Assembly (NCBI RefSeq): GCF_950295315.1
Contig: NC_080181.1
Span: 38,965,375 to 39,029,374, forward strand
Source: Erinaceus europaeus
Taxonomy: Eukaryota; Chordata; Mammalia; Eulipotyphla; Erinaceidae
DNA length: 64,000 nucleotides
Reading direction: 5' to 3'
Part shown: positions 44,082 to 54,820 of the stretch, in pieces
How positions within the stretch are numbered: the first letter of the stretch is position 1
Layout of the letters: every line of letters begins with the position of its first letter
Notes under the pieces: model-generated
Told to the model about the DNA's origin: nothing
Database searches by the model: none
What the model saw: only the letters and a program-made list of their open reading frames with translations
Made by a program: the position numbers and the translations under genes

Positions 44082-44238
44082 AGGGGCCTAGAGGTGACAC
44101 ATCCGGTACAGCACACATGTTACCATGTACAGGGACTGTGGTTCAAACTCTGGGTCCCCACCTGCAGGTAAAAAGCTTTGCCCTTTCCTATCTCTCTTCA
44201 TTTCTACCCAATGAATAAAATAAATTTAAATTATAAGG
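44082..44238 (+). mobile_element. SINE family B with internal deletion
   Basis: Head GGGGCCTAGAGGTGACACATC, CCCCACCTGCAGGTAAAAAGC, then directly CTACCCAATGAATAAAATAA. Most of the CT body is missing. Confidence 0.88.
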
Positions 44239-44264
44239 GCAATAGACTCGCTCACTTAATACTG

Positions 44265-44800
44265 GCTTTTTTGGTCAATTCCAGGCCACCTCATTATCTC
44301 GGGCCCTAGTTAAGGACATTCTGAAATTACCACATAGATATGATGGGCTCAGACCTCGAATAGATCCCTCTCTCCACCATCATTGGTTGTATTGGGTTTT
44401 TGTTTGTTTGTTTGTCTGTTTTGTTTTGTTTTGTTTTCCAGTTCCTATGTATCAGATCTCTAGATTCCACATATGCATGAAAACCATCCAGTATGTCTTT
44501 CTTTTCTTTTCTTTTTTCCTCCAGGGTTATCATCTGGACATGGTGCCTGCACTATGCATCCACTGCTCTTGGAAACCATTTTTTCCATTTTTGTTGTTGT
44601 TGGGAAGAACAGAGAGAAATTGAGAGAAGAGGGGAGAGAAAGACAGACACTGCAGACCTCCTTCACCACTTGTGAGGCGCCCTCTTGCAGGTGGGGAGCC
44701 AGGGCTCAAACTGGGATCCTTGAGCCTTGCACCACGTACACTTAACCCAGTGCGCCACCGCTGGGCCCCCACCATCATTGGTTGTTTTCATCAAGAATGT
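44265..44800 (+). mobile_element. L1 3' UTR fragment interrupted by a SINE
   Basis: GGACATTCTGAAATTACCACATAG, GATGGGCTCAGACCTCGAATAG and CCCTCTCTCCACCATCATTGG match the L1 3' UTR at 5550-5640 and 7700-7790. The copy is split at 44391-44768 and similarity fades after about 44800. Confidence 0.8.
44391..44768 (-). mobile_element. SINE with extra 3' sequence (transduction or composite)
   Basis: 378-bp insertion flanked by a perfect 17-bp duplication CCACCATCATTGGTTGT (44374-44390 and 44769-44785). Read on the minus strand it is a long-form SINE (44768 to about 44517), then an A-rich stretch (44516-44499). About 57 bases of non-SINE sequence follow (44498-44441), then a terminal A/C-rich tail (44440-44391). 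One duplication encloses everything, so the SINE and the extra piece arrived as one RNA-templated unit. The 57-base piece resembles L1 text near CATATGTGGAATCTAGA. Confidence 0.9.
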
Positions 44801-45240
44801 CATCATAAGCTCTCTTTTGCGCCACTCCAGTGACTCTTTACTTCTGGGACTGAGGTCAGAGGAGTGTCTCTGTATCGTTCATATGGCTGTTGAGTGTCCT
44901 GACCCTCAGACTCCAGCGGGCCCAGCAGAAGACCCCAGTGCTCCCTGGGTGTAGAGGCTGAATTAATGCCGCAGCTAAGTCCCACTATCTCCAGAGGCTT
45001 CCGCTTATGCAGGCCCTCCCGTTTCTCTTTTCAAAGCCAGGTGAACCTCACTTTACTACATCTATTTCACCTTGACTCCACAACTTTAGCTGTACTTCTA
45101 CCCCAGGGAGTGGGACACAGGGGTGGGGGAGTTTTTAATGGCCTCAAGCCTATCATCTACTATCTGCCCCTTTACATTTTACTTTGGACCTCAGCAGGTC
45201 TTATTTGTGACATAAATCAAATGAGCAGAAAGCCAGTTTA
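44801..45240. other. no recognised feature
   Basis: Moderate-GC non-repeat sequence. The 91-codon plus-strand frame at 44966-45241 has no family resemblance. Confidence 0.5.
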
Positions 45241-45360
45241 ATAGGCTCTGGTGTTGTAGAGGACACATATTACAATGTCTGGGTTCAAGTCCCCGGTCCC
45301 TACCTACAATTGAATACCTTCCCAAGCAATGGGAAAGTAAGTGGTACACATACCTCTCAT
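45241..45360 (+). mobile_element. SINE family B, 3'-shortened
   Basis: GGCTCTGGTGTTGTAGAGGAC, GGTTCAAGTCCCCGGTCCC and a decayed box. It ends near CATACCTCTCATATTC. Confidence 0.8.
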
Positions 45361-45552
45361 ATTCTTTTTTTTTTAAATATAAAAGAACTTTATGTAAAAC
45401 CAATGAGGTCATAACAAAGAACAATGATAATCCCCATCATAAAATGAATCCCCTGTGCTCCTTCAACTCACAACTAATATTTTTCCACCCCCCCAAGCAT
45501 AAACACTATTCTGAAGTTTGTTATAATAATACTCTTTCCTTTCTTTTTTTTG

Positions 45553-45826
45553 AGTTTTTTATTTTTATTTATTTATCTTTTTAGTGATATAATAATGATC
45601 AACAAGATTGTGGGGTAAGAAGGGTACAACTGCATACAATTCCCACCACCAGAGTTCCATATCCCATCCAATCCATTGGAAGGGTCTCTATTTTTTTATC
45701 CCTCTGGGAGTAAGGACCAAACATCTTTATGGGGTACAGAAAGTGGAAGATCTGGCTTCTGTAATTGCTTCTCCACTGGACAAGCAAATGGTGTTGGCAG
45801 GTCAATCCATACCCCAGGCTGTTTTT
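45553..45826 (-). mobile_element. L1 3' UTR fragment
   Basis: Plus strand shows the reversed L1 3' end: AGTGATATAATAATGATCAAC, CAATTCCCACCACCAGAGTTCC, TCCCTCTGGGAGTAAGGACC, GGTCAATCCATACCCCAGGC. Truncated at its L1 5' side. Confidence 0.92.
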
Positions 45827-45844
45827 TTTTTCTTTTGACTCTTT

Positions 45845-45975
45845 TTTTTTTAATTTAAGGAAGGAGACATTAACAAAACCATAGAATAAGAAGGGTAAGT
45901 TCCACACAATTCCCATATCCCATCCCCTCCCCGATAGCCTTCCCATTCTCTATCTCTCTGGGAGTATGGATAACA
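45845..45975 (-). mobile_element. second, shorter L1 3' UTR fragment
   Basis: T-run, then AAGGAGACATTAACAAAACC, ACACAATTCCCATATCCC and TCTCTGGGAGTATGGATAAC. A separate L1 insertion directly behind the previous one, in the same orientation. Confidence 0.9.
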
Positions 45976-45984
45976 CCCCCACCT

Positions 45985-46095
45985 CCTCCTCTCCCTCTCC
46001 CTTCCCCCCTCTCTCTCTCTACCTACCTACCAAACAAAAATGACCACCAGGAGTGGTAGTGAGTTATGCAGTCCCTGAGCCCTGGTAGCAAAAAA
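45985..46095 (+). mobile_element. SINE 3' module fragment
   Basis: CT-rich body, then GACCACCAGGAGTGGTAGTG ... TGAGCCCTGGTAGC and an A-run. The head is missing. Confidence 0.75.
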
Positions 46096-46100
46096 AAAAA

Positions 46101-46229
46101 GAGAGAGAAAGAGAGCAAGAAAGAGAGAGAGAAAGAGAGAGAGAAGGGAAGAAAGAAAGGAAGGAATGAAGGAAACAAAAGAAAAGAAAAAAGAAAAGAA
46201 AAGGAGAGAAAAGGAAAGAAAAGAAAGGA
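46101..46229. repeat. GA/GAAA-rich purine tract
   Basis: Nearly pure purine between the A tail of one SINE and the head of the next. Confidence 0.95.
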
Positions 46230-46585
46230 ATGGGGGGTCAGGCGGTAGTGCAGTGGGTTAAGCACGCATGGCGCAAAACACAAGTACCAGCTAAGGGCCC
46301 CGGTTCGAGCCCCCAGCTCCCCACCTGCAGGGGGGTCGCATCAAAAGCGGTGAAGCAGGTCTGCAGGTGTCTATCTTTCGCTCCCCCTCTGTCTTCCCCT
46401 CCTCTCAGTTTCTCTCTGTCCTATCCAACAACGACAACAATAATGTTAACAACAACACCGATAGACAACAAGGGCAACAAAAGGGGGAAAAAATGGCCTC
46501 CAGGATCAGTGGATTCGTAGTGCAGGCACTGAGCCCCAGCAATAACCCTGGAGGCCAATCAATCAATAAATAAAATAAAATGAAA
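46230..46585 (+). mobile_element. SINE family A, complete long form, near consensus
   Basis: Head GGGGGTCAGGCGGTAGTGCA, GGTTCGAGCCCCCAGCTCCC and the ACAACGACAACAATAATG segment, then GGGCAACAAAAGGGG. The 3' module is bounded by GGCCTCCAGG (46494) and CCTGGAGGCC (about 46547), a perfect 10-bp inverted repeat. An A-rich tail follows. Best reference copy for the long form in this window. Confidence 0.96.
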
Positions 46586-46639
46586 ATGAGAGAGAGAGAG
46601 AGAAATGAAGAAAGAAAGAGAGAAAGAAAAGAAAGGAAA

Positions 46640-46848
46640 GAAGGGTCTGGATGTGGTGCACCTACCTGTGTTCACATGCCATAATGCACAAGGACCTGGG
46701 TTCAAGTCCCTCATCCCCATTTTTAGGGAGAAAGCTTTGCAAGTTGTACAGCAGTTTTATAGGCATCTATCTGTCTCTCTAACTCCCCCTTCCTCTCAAT
46801 TTCTTTCTGCCTCTATCCTATAAATAAATAAATACAATATTTTAAAAA
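46640..46848 (+). mobile_element. SINE family B
   Basis: GGGTCTGGATGTGGTGCACC, GGGTTCAAGTCCCTCATCCCC, AAAGCTTTGCAAGTTGTAC and the tail TATCCTATAAATAAATAAATAC. Confidence 0.92.
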
Positions 46849-46859
46849 GATGAAAGAAA

Positions 46860-47035
46860 GATTAAAGAAAGACAGGTGGGAGGGAGCCTTCAGGTCCTGC
46901 AGCATGATGGTGGAGGAGGACCTAGGCAAGCAGTGACAGTATTTTGCAGAAAATTGAGGAATTTCACACATTACCAACAACTGCATCTATTGTTGACTAT
47001 AAGCCATGAATACCTCCCAATAAAAGAATTTTTAG
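46860..47035 (+). mobile_element. L1 3' end (second 3' UTR type)
   Basis: TCCTGCAGCATGATGGTGGAGG, GACCTAGGCAAGCAGTG, GTTGACTATAAGCCATGAATACC and CCAATAAAAGAATT match the reverse complement of 17240-17420 and 47455-47662. Confidence 0.8.
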
Positions 47036-47040
47036 AGATT

Positions 47041-47270
47041 AGGGGCTGGCTGGTGGCACACCTGGCTGAGTGCACATATTACAATGTGTAAGGACCCAGG
47101 TTCAAGGCCCCGGTCCCCACCTACAGGGGGAAAGCTTCACAAGTGATTAAGAGGGCTGCAGGTATCTCTTCTCTGTCTCTCTCCCTCCCTATCATCCCCT
47201 TCCTTCTCAATTTCTGCCTGTGTCTAACTAATATAAAGATATTTTTTAAAAAATAAATTAAAGAAAAAGG
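47041..47270 (+). mobile_element. SINE family B
   Basis: Head AGGGGCTGGCTGGTGGCACA, GGTTCAAGGCCCCGGTCCCC, GGGGGAAAGCTTCACAAGTG and an AATATAAAGATATTTTTT tail. It lies immediately after the L1 tail. Confidence 0.94.
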
Positions 47271-47454
47271 AGAAAGAAGGGGAACATCACTGAAGCTATT
47301 ATCTTAAGAAAATCTCCTAGGCACAGTATAGGTTGGTCAAGTTCATTAAACTCAGTTCATCAAGCAGAAATATGACTTGACCACACTTTTCATCTCTTCT
47401 GAGACGAGAAAGCTCAGATAAGAAAAAAGATGAATAAATCATTTTTCAAATATT

Positions 47455-47662
47455 CTGGTTTTTTTTATTTCTTTATTGGGAGACTAATTGTATACAGTCA
47501 AAAGTAAAATACAATAGTTCATATATGGATAACATTTCCTAGTTTTCCACATAACAATTAAACCCTCACTAGGTCCTCCTCTGTCATCATGTTCTAGGAT
47601 CTGAACCCTTCCACCCACCTGAGTCTTTTACTTTGGTGCAATACACCAAAAATAAATCATTT
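47455..47662 (-). mobile_element. L1 3' end (second 3' UTR type)
   Basis: Plus strand: TTTCTTTATTGGGAGACTAA, CACTAGGTCCTCCTCTGTCATC, TTTTACTTTGGTGCAATACACC. Same 3' UTR type as 17240-17420. Confidence 0.88.
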
Positions 47663-48312
47663 TAAATTTACATCACTAGCCTTACATAATCACTAGTGTC
47701 CATCAGAGGGGCTGAGAGAGAGGACAAGGACCAGCCCCAGGACTGGATGGACCTCACAGAGGGTCACTGCCCACCTTCACCCAGCACAGATGGGTGTTTC
47801 CACTCCTAACCTAAGTGACTCGCATGCCCCGCCTTTGCCTGTATTCATAATCAAAAAGTAGGCACCAAGCCTCTCCTATAGGTTCACAAATGTCTATAGT
47901 ATTACAGGGTTAGATCAGGAGACTCAAACTGAGTCCTGACTATGGTAATACAGTGAAAAGTTCTAAGGTCCTTGCAATTATGTGGAGAAGGTTAGAAGAA
48001 TCTATTTAGGTTAGATTTAGGAGCTCAATTGAGATCAAAATTGCAGAAAAACAAACTGTAGAAAGCACAAGAAAGCTTCAGTGGCAAAAAGAAAAGAAAA
48101 CTCTTATTTTAGAGAGGCCCCTTTCCTCTATAGTCCTGCCCTGTACCAAACACAGGCAAAAGTTCAGGTGTGGCGCATAAGAGCAAGCTATCTTCCAGAA
48201 CAGAATCTAGAACAGAGAAACTGACCAAGAGAACGGCACCCTGTCCTTACATCACAGTGCAACCCTTCCCCACCATTTCCTAGGATTAAATACAACACCT
48301 CCTATTCTTTTT
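47663..48312. other. no recognised feature
   Basis: 650 bp of moderate-GC non-repeat sequence. No gene recognised. Confidence 0.5.
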
Positions 48313-48455
48313 TAAAAACAGAGAAATTGATAGGGAAATGGGGAGACAGACACTTCCAACACTTCTTCACTGCTATGAAGCTTCCCTTCTGCAGGTGGGG
48401 AGTGGGGACCTGAACATGTGTCCTTGCACATATGTGTGCTCAACGTGCTCTTCAG
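48313..48455 (-). mobile_element. SINE family B, diverged
   Basis: ACAGAGAAATTGATAGGG, ACACTTCCAACACTTCTTCAC, CTTCCCTTCTGCAGGTGGGG and head remnant. Confidence 0.85.
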
Positions 48456-48899
48456 CAAGTCAAGTCCCATCAGGTCTTGTCAAGCTTGCCTAGGGAGCTT
48501 CAGCACGGTTGCAAGAGCAGCAATGGGGAGAAAGCTGGTCAGCAGCCAGGCAGTCTTGCTGATGCCTCCTCCTTCAAGATTCTCAGTTTCCCCTCAGTTT
48601 CCTCCACAATAGCTCCTGCTTCTTTTTAAAGGAATATTGGCATTGAGTACATTTGACATAGAATACATGCACAGTCTTCTTCATGATCAGCACCTGTCCT
48701 CTGGGTGGTACAGTTGTTAGAATTAATGGAGCTACCTGGACACACCATTACCACCCAAAGTTTACATCTATCTTGTATTAGAGTTCACATTTTATGTTAT
48801 ACAGGCTATATATTTAGACAAATGATAATAGCATGCATTCACTATTACAAGAGAGTAACTTTAAAGTTCTGGAAAAAAAAAAAAAACCTTACAAACATT
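48456..48899. other. no recognised feature
   Basis: Non-repeat sequence. The frames at 48418-48612 and 48432-48629 overlap in different phases and look random. Confidence 0.5.
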
Positions 48900-50740
48900 G
48901 TGTGTTCCACAAAGCCTTCATTCTTACTCTCCCCATAAACCCCTGGCAACCTCTCTCTCCATAATTTTGCGTTTCCCAGGATGGCATGCAGTTCATCATG
49001 CTATATATAACCTTTTTCAGATTGATTTATTTCATGTAGCAATAAGGATTTAAATTTCTTCCATTGCTTTTATAGCTGAAGAGCTCATTTCTTTTTAGTG
49101 CTAAATTATTTCCTGTTGTCTGGGTGGTAAAAGATGAGTTTATCTACTTATCTACTAAAAGATATCTTAGTTACTCGTGTCAGAAATTATGAATAAAACC
49201 ACTATGAACACTCGTTGCAGGTATCTGTGGATACACAACATTTTCAATTGCTTTAGTGACACGACTGCTAGACCACATGGTAAAACTATGGAGTAGTAGT
49301 CGTAGCAGCAGTAGCAGTATTGGAAGTAGTAACAATTGCATGTCTTTCAATGTGACTGCACCATTTTTGTATTCCTACGAGTGATGCGTGAGTCCTGATC
49401 ACTGCAGAGTCTTTCCAGCATTTGCCATTTTCAGTCCAGATTTTGTTCACTCTAACAAGTGTGCAATGGTATCTTAATGTTGTTTCGGTTTGCATTTTCC
49501 TGATGATATATGATGTGGAATATATTTTCATATGTTTACTCACCATTTGTCTGTCTTTTGGGTGAGAGGCTTTTTTTTGGTTCTTTTTTTAACCAGGTTA
49601 TTTGTTTACTTATTACTGAATTTTAAAAGTGTTTTGTGTATTTTCAGTAATGCGCCTTTATCACAAGTGCTTTTTGCAAACATTTTAATGGCCAGTCTGT
49701 GACTTATTTTCTCATTCTCCTGACACTGTCTGCCACAGAAGATCATAATTAAAAAAAAAAGTTTATTGTCTTTATTTGTTTACTGGATAGAGACAGTCAG
49801 AAATTGAGAGGGAAGAGGAGATAGAGAGGGAGACAGACAGAGAGACACCAGCAGCACTGCTTCACCACTTGTGAAGTTTTCCCTCTGCAGGCGGGGAAAA
49901 CTTGAACCTGGATCCTTGTGCATTGTAACATGTGCTGCAATCAACCATGTGCGCCACCACCCGACTCCCAGATCATAATTTGAACAGAACATGAATTTCA
50001 TGTTATTAATTCTTTCATGGATCTTGTCATTGGTGTCATTTTAAAATTCATTGCTATATCTAAGGTCACCTGGTTTTTTTATGTGTCATATTTTAGGCAT
50101 TTTATAGTTTTGTTGTTATCTCCATAACCAATTTTGAGTTATTTTTTATGAAAGGCATAAAATCTCTGTCTGGATTTTTATTTCTTGCATGTGGCTGTCC
50201 AGTTGCCCCAGAACCATATATTGAAAAGCCGTATTTATTCATTTTCTTGCCTTTGCTAATGTGTGAAATATCAATTTGTTCTATTAGTGTAGGTATATGT
50301 AGGGGCTTAGCTTTTATTCTGTATCACTGATGAATTGATATTTGCCCATTTTTCCAGTGCTACACTGTCTTGATTTCTGTAGCTCTATATCAGTGATAAG
50401 TTGGGTGGAGTCAATCTTCCAACTCTGTTCTTCTTTGAAATTGGATTATCTATTTGGTTCTTTTTCCTCTCCATAAAAAAAAGCATAGAATCCATTTGTT
50501 AATGTCCACATAACAGCTTGCCAGGATTTTAACTCAGATTATACTGAGCCTATAGATCAAGCTAAAAGAACTGATAGGTTGCCAATAGAAAGTTTCCCTA
50601 TCCATGACCATGGACTAACTTTATTAAAGTTACTGAGTAGTAACTTTATTGTTTGTTTTATCATAGTTTTTAAATGAACATGAGGATTCTCAGAAAATAA
50701 CAAATTCAACAGAAAAAAGTATCTCAAAAGAAATAGTATA
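48900..50740 (-). mobile_element. old mammalian L1 (L1M-type), ORF2 region, minus strand
   Basis: The plus strand shows the characteristic reverse complement of L1 ORF2. In order: TCTCCATAATTTTGCGTTTCCC, TCATTTCTTTTTAGTGCTAAATTA, ATTATGAATAAAACCACTATG, TGCATTTTCCTGATGATATATG, CAGTCTGTGACTTATTTTCTC, TGCATGTGGCTGTCCAGTTGCCC, GCTACACTGTCTTGATTTCTG, GCCTATAGATCAAGC. The order is collinear over about 1.8 kb, with heavy decay and many frame breaks. It is interrupted by a SINE at 49751-49969 and contains an AGT/AGC-rich patch at 49291-49330. It predates the lineage-type L1s. Confidence 0.93.
49751..49969 (-). mobile_element. SINE family B inserted in the old L1
   Basis: A-run and T-rich tail, TTTACTGGATAGAGACAGTC, GCAGCACTGCTTCACCACTTG and head end GCGCCACCACCCGACTCCC. 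Flanked by AGATCATAATT at 49740-49750 and 49970-49980. Confidence 0.95.
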
Positions 50741-50752
50741 TAAATACATTTC

Positions 50753-50981
50753 CTTTTTATTTGTTTATCTATTATTGGATAGAGACAGAAAAACTGAGAG
50801 GTGGGAGACAGATAGGGAAAAATATAGAAAGACACCTGAATCCCTGTTTCAGTACTTGTGAAGCTTTCCCCCTGAAGGTGGGGACCAGGGCCTTGAACCT
50901 GGTTAAACATTCACATTACAATGTGCAGGGACACAGGTAGCGTAATGTGTGCATGTTTACAGGTACACCACCACCTGGCTT
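50753..50981 (-). mobile_element. SINE family B with an inverted duplication in the head
   Basis: Normal minus-strand SINE up to CAGGGCCTTGAACCTGG. Then comes an unexpected plus-oriented head piece (GTTAAACATTCACATTAC ... AATGTGCAGGG) followed by the normal minus-oriented one (GCGTAATGTGTGCATGTTTAC). The result is an imperfect inverted repeat at about 50902-50961. Flanks TAAATACATTTCC (50741) and TAAATACATTCC (50982) mark the target-site duplication. Confidence 0.88.
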
Positions 50982-51010
50982 CTAAATACATTCCCTATAA
51001 GAAATTAATC

Positions 51011-51253
51011 GCTGGGACCAGGCAGTGGTGCACCTAGTTGAGCGCACATGTTGCAAAGCACAAGGACCCGGGTTTGAGTCCCCGGTCCCCACCTGCATGG
51101 GGAAAGCTTTACAAATGATGAAGCAGGGCTGCAGGTGTCTGTCTCTAGCCTTCTCTTTCACCCCCTTCCCTCTTGATTTAGGGCTGTCTCTACTCAATAA
51201 ATAAATAAAGATTAAAAAATTAAAGAAATCTTTTAAAAAAAAATTTTAAAAAA
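51011..51253 (+). mobile_element. SINE family B
   Basis: GGACCAGGCAGTGGTGCACC, GGGTTTGAGTCCCCGGTCCCC, GGGGAAAGCTTTACAAATG and the ACTCAATAAATAAATAAAG tail. Flanks GAAATTAATCG (about 51000-51010) and GGAATCAATCG (about 51254-51264) are a diverged duplication. Confidence 0.93.
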
Positions 51254-51264
51254 GGAATCAATCG

Positions 51265-52105
51265 TTTTACTTTGGTTCTAATTATTTCTTTCCCTAAACA
51301 GTTAGTGGCTATTCTGTAAACAAAGACATTACTTATATATATATATATATAAATTGTTTAAATACCACCAGGTCCCCCAGTCAGCTGCTGTATCTGTAAT
51401 TACTTTTCTATCTCTTGAGGACCTTAGAAAGCAGTGTACAAAGTGAGTGACATGGTTTGTTTTCTCTCAAGTTGACGTTAGCTTGAGAAAAGCTGCATTT
51501 TACAAAGCAATTTTCTTTCCATCCCTTGGGTCTAGTCCCCACAGCCTTAAGTCCTATTTGTCAAGGAAAGAAAATGTAAGATTGAAGGGCTATTCTGAGC
51601 CCAATAAAGAGTTTTCTACTAAAGTGTCAATCTTTGGAATCTATAAAATCTGCCTGCAAAAGCAAATATCAATTAACTTCTTGTGTGTTTTACAAGGCAA
51701 ATCACTTAAGAATATACCAGATGTGTACACTATCTACATGAAGATGAACTATGTAGTGATTCTGGCATGTAGACCATGGCAGCTTGCTCAGAACTAGTAG
51801 GATAAAGCTTGGATGGAGATCACAGAGCAGGTAGGGTACCTGCTCTGCTCTTCTCACTCACTAGATTTTGTGCAAGTTAAACTGATGATGTCTCAGTTTT
51901 TCCTTCTTTTCAGACTGGGAAAATAGGAATCTCAACCCTAGGGGGGGGGATATTATGTATATCTGATGAAGTAACTCATGAACAAAGAGAAATGTCTGCA
52001 AATACCCATAAAAGAAGTATCTAGGTGGGAAGACAGTAGAGGCCAGGGAAGAGTGGGTTTGAATAAGTCTTCACTTTCAGCACAGAGGCTAATGGCAGGA
52101 CTCAC

Positions 52106-52108
<3 letters not shown>
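51265..52108. other. repeat-poor stretch
   Basis: (TA)n at 51334-51350 only. The 116-codon plus-strand frame at 51447-51797 shows no recognisable family. No gene called. Confidence 0.5.

Positions 52109-52174
<66 letters not shown>
52109..52174. repeat. (TC)n(TA)n compound microsatellite
   Basis: About 36 bp of TC followed by about 30 bp of TA. Confidence 0.98.
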
Positions 52175-52177
<3 letters not shown>

Positions 52178-54405
52178 AGGGGAAATTTTCATTTTAAATC
52201 ATTGCCTCAACTATAAGAGGAAACACATTCTGGCATACACTGTTAATCACTGTTCAGAGTATCTGAGTGCAGTCAGGGGGGTGACCTTCAGCTGTAACTC
52301 AACATGACTGATCTATAAAAAGGTACATGTTAACAAACTTTATTCTAGGATCATCTCAATCCTCTGAAGTGTATTAGCTTTGTAGGACAGGAGATCTTTG
52401 TGCTTCATATATTACTTGTTTCCTAGGCAGTTCTTTTTCTCTTAAATCAAAACTATCACACAGTAAATGATTTTCTTGCTCAGGTTGAAATGTCTTCTTT
52501 TTGTATTCTTTTTTTTCAAAGGCTGTTAAATAATACATCATACCCCTGTTCCACTGGTCTACAGCAGCTAAGAGGAGGAGATCTAGAGGCAGACTCATTC
52601 TTGGAAAGCCTAGGGTATCTTTGGTGACAGTGACTCTTGGATTCCCATAAGGTAAAAATGATCTACTTATCATTCTTCCCTTATCGGCTTGGAAGAATCC
52701 AAGATGGGATTTGCCTGGGTACCACCAATGTTGAAATTTCAATATAGTACTTATCAGCATCAACAACAAAAATTAAGTCCTCTCACATAAACATTCCAGG
52801 AGTCATTTCTAAGCTGCATCACCCATGAACCTAAGTTGTTCGAGTTTTGCTTTTTTTTTTTCTCTAGTCTACTGACTGAGCTGCAGGTAATCAGAAGCTT
52901 AGAAGCACCAGCTAGAAACAGAAAAATTGCAACAGGCCATTCCTAAGCATATCATGAAAATACCTTGAGAGCACAAGAGAACAGGAAGGTGCTCAAAGGA
53001 GAAGTGAGAACAGCTGCCAGATATTATAGACCTCCAGCCTAGGAGCTCTCGGCCCTATGCCCAGCACTACAGATGCCCTCCATGGTCCATTGGGCAGCAT
53101 GGTTTGCAACTCAAGCCCCACCAAGTCTTATTCATAGACCACAGAGAAACTTACATTCCATGAATATCCGAGAAAACAGATGCACAACTATCTTAGAAAT
53201 CAGTGTCACCCAAAGTGTGTGGCTTAATATACCAGTGTAGCTCAAATATATATATATATATATATACAGATACCACCTTATATTTATTTATTTACATGTG
53301 TCCACTGTTTTCCTGTAATCCTAACATCATGAGCCCTTGCCTAGTTCTCTGGAAGGCTCCACAAGGAAAAGATGTGATGGAAAGATAGAGGAGATGTAGA
53401 CCATACTTGCAGGACCACCAGATGCGTGCAGCCAGCCTCTCTATCGGTGAAGAGGTGTGGTTCTCTCAGTGGAGTCACATACAGACCTGGGTGATAAGAA
53501 AGTCCGGATTTTGTTGTAAATAAGACCTGAGTGTCTCTCTCACAGTGTCTAGTTTATCATGATAAATTCCACAGAGAATTGGGGAGACCATGACCAGGCA
53601 TTACATACTTTATTTAGGGAAAAATATAGATACATGTGGATCATTCAGACAAAATGGCAACCAGTTGGCAAAACTGAACTCCTTTTTTTCTAATCTGTCT
53701 ACATTTTTTCACTGATATGTTTAAATGACCTGTTATTGGTCCTGTCCTCCAGGTGAGACTTTCTAAAGCCCCTGTCTTTTTCTTCCTTTCTAAGACATGC
53801 CTATATCTATCCAATAGTAATTAATACTTCCTCAAGTGCTCTCCAATTCCCTTTTTCCTCTGTGGGGGTAACAACATTTCTTCCTCCTAAGGTGCTCTAC
53901 AATTCTCTTCCCTCTCAATGACAAAGCCAAATGATAATAGTTCCAAATCTCAGGTAATTCTGTAATATCCAAGTCTTACCCTATTTTTGTCCCTTACACT
54001 GATGCAGCAGAGGAGAGGAGAAATTCTTTCTGCTTCAGCTGTGTGTCAACTTGTACCTCAACTCTGCAGTGTCTTTACAGGGTCCTCTTGGACTTTGCTC
54101 CTGTGGTCTCCAGAGAGAGGCTCTCCTAAGAATGTTGTCTGGTCACCAAGAATAGAACTTGGGTCCCAGAATGGAGCCTAGCATACAGATAGACACTTGC
54201 TTGGCACTTTCTCCATTAAAAGAATAAGACCTGACTTAGGCTTCCAAGTTTCAAAGATTCTAAGTTAATTATATAGCCCCAAACTGGCCAGAACGACACT
54301 AGTCCAGTATCCTTAAGGAAGGATCCACCTGCTTAGACCTTGGAGTGACTATTTTATTTTTTTTTACTCTAAGTTATGTCTATTTCTTATTTTGAGGATC
54401 TATTT
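52175..54405. other. 2.2-kb repeat-poor stretch
   Basis: No SINE or L1 recognised. Contains the ORF at 52374-52769 (listed separately), a (TA)n at 53245-53266 and (TTTA)n-like words. Nothing else could be supported. Confidence 0.5.
52374..52769 (-). other. uncharacterised 131-codon ORF, possible pseudogene or chance
   Basis: One of the longest stop-free frames in the window that does not overlap a recognised repeat. The product is mixed in composition, with a Leu-rich middle (LDLLLLAAV) and a charged Lys/Glu-rich C-terminal third (KKEYKKK, REKELPRK). No signal peptide, domain or family is recognised. It is not flanked by obvious splice signals or an A tail, so neither an exon nor a processed copy can be argued. 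It may belong to an unrecognised decayed retroelement. Confidence 0.15.
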
Positions 54406-54670
54406 ATTTACATTTACCACCAGGATTATCACTAGGGCTCCATGTCTGCTTGATGAATCCAAGGCTCCTGGTGGCCTTTATTTTTTAATTTATTCATTCA
54501 TTTATTTTTTGACAAGAGAGAAATTGAGATGGGATGAGGAGATGGAGAGAGACACTTTCAGCTCTGCTTCACCACAGGTAAAGCTTCCAACCTGTAGCTG
54601 GGAACCATAGGCTTGAAATGGGGTCTTGCTCATGGTAACATATGCACTTAATTCAGTGTATCATCAACTA
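54406..54670 (-). mobile_element. tRNA-derived SINE, long form
   Basis: Reversed module (TACCACCAGGATTATCACTAGG ... CTCCTGGTGGCC), (TTCA)n-like T-rich tail, purine body, CAGCTCTGCTTCACCACAGG and a decayed head. Confidence 0.88.
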
Positions 54671-54820
54671 GATTTAAATTATGTCTAAGAAACTTATCTA
54701 AAGTATTCTAAAGTATATAACATATCTACTTGTCTTGCTTCTCAATCCTTCTTTTATCATTTTTTTCCTTTCCCTCTATATTGCTTCCCACCCCCACCAC
54801 TCACACACACCAGTTATGTT

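Noticed and set aside
48418..48629. Two overlapping plus-strand frames of 64-65 codons
   Set aside because: Different phases over the same non-repeat sequence with no homology; likely chance.
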